From Thalassotalea euphylliae (lineage in GTDB: Bacteria > Pseudomonadota > Gammaproteobacteria > Enterobacterales > Alteromonadaceae): DNA of 64,000 nucleotides. Positions 63,923-64,000 of this stretch are shown in pieces. Where the stretch lies: contig NZ_QUOU01000001.1 of assembly GCF_003390335.1 (NCBI RefSeq), positions 3,224,001 through 3,288,000 on the forward strand. The letters run 5' to 3'. The notes under the pieces were generated by a model. It ran no database searches. It was not told the DNA's origin and was given only the letters and a program-made list of their open reading frames with translations. A program made the position numbers and the translations under genes. Positions within the stretch are counted from its first letter, which is position 1. The number at the start of each line of letters is the position of its first letter.

Positions 63923-64000
63923 TAAGTCTTTCCTAATTATTCTAATAAATTGCCAAAAAACTGGCGGTGACACCCAGCTAGAGCAAAGCAAAGTTTATTC

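Overview
The window looks like a chromosome segment of a marine gammaproteobacterium of the order Alteromonadales, possibly near Colwelliaceae/Thalassotalea. The grounds are family-level protein resemblance, the conserved gene orders psp-sap, tig-clpP-clpX-lon-hupB-ppiD and fimV-truA-accD-folC-dedD-cvpA-purF, a tRNA Pro-Arg-His-Pro-Pro cluster, TonB-dependent transport and moderate GC. The genus is not settled by what I can see.

Layout. 1-6.9 kb: start of pspA, divergent pspF, then sapABCDF overlapping head to tail. 6.9-15.5 kb (minus strand): protein quality-control block tig, clpP, clpX, lon, hupB, ppiD, with a heat-shock-type promoter at lon and an unusual promoter/terminator overlap between tig and clpP. 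15.9-16.8 kb: tRNA operon with three identical tRNA-Pro(UGG) genes plus tRNA-Arg(UCU) and tRNA-His(GUG), followed by a 79-bp-period array of degenerate tRNA-Pro fragments. 17.1-22.6 kb: folD, a chemoreceptor gene broken by an in-frame stop, a porin-like gene, two small-protein genes and a MITE-like element.

22.6-53.5 kb is the accessory core, a purine-catabolism island. A minus-strand operon xdhA-xdhB-xdhC-uraD-uraH-guaD-puuD-puuE takes guanine through xanthine and urate to allantoate. A divergent BMP-type ABC importer probably brings purines in. A second minus-strand operon (amidase, HpxW-like GGT-family hydrolase, TSUP permease, pucG, allC) takes allantoate to ureidoglycine and oxalurate and perhaps on to oxamate/oxalate. 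A TonB-dependent receptor lies between them, together with a DsbD/redoxin pair and a chemoreceptor gene with two frameshifts. A RutR-family TetR regulator closes the island. Four 16-bp sites of the form TTGACC-N4-GGT(C/T)A(A/T) or close variants lie upstream of both operons, the TonB receptor and the regulator itself, so the island reads as one regulon.

53.8-64 kb (minus strand): housekeeping genes purF, cvpA, dedD, folC, accD, truA and a large fimV with a long in-frame acidic repeat. Several intergenic spots here and around the regulator carry short tandem repeats (9, 11 or 12 bp), some running across stop codons.
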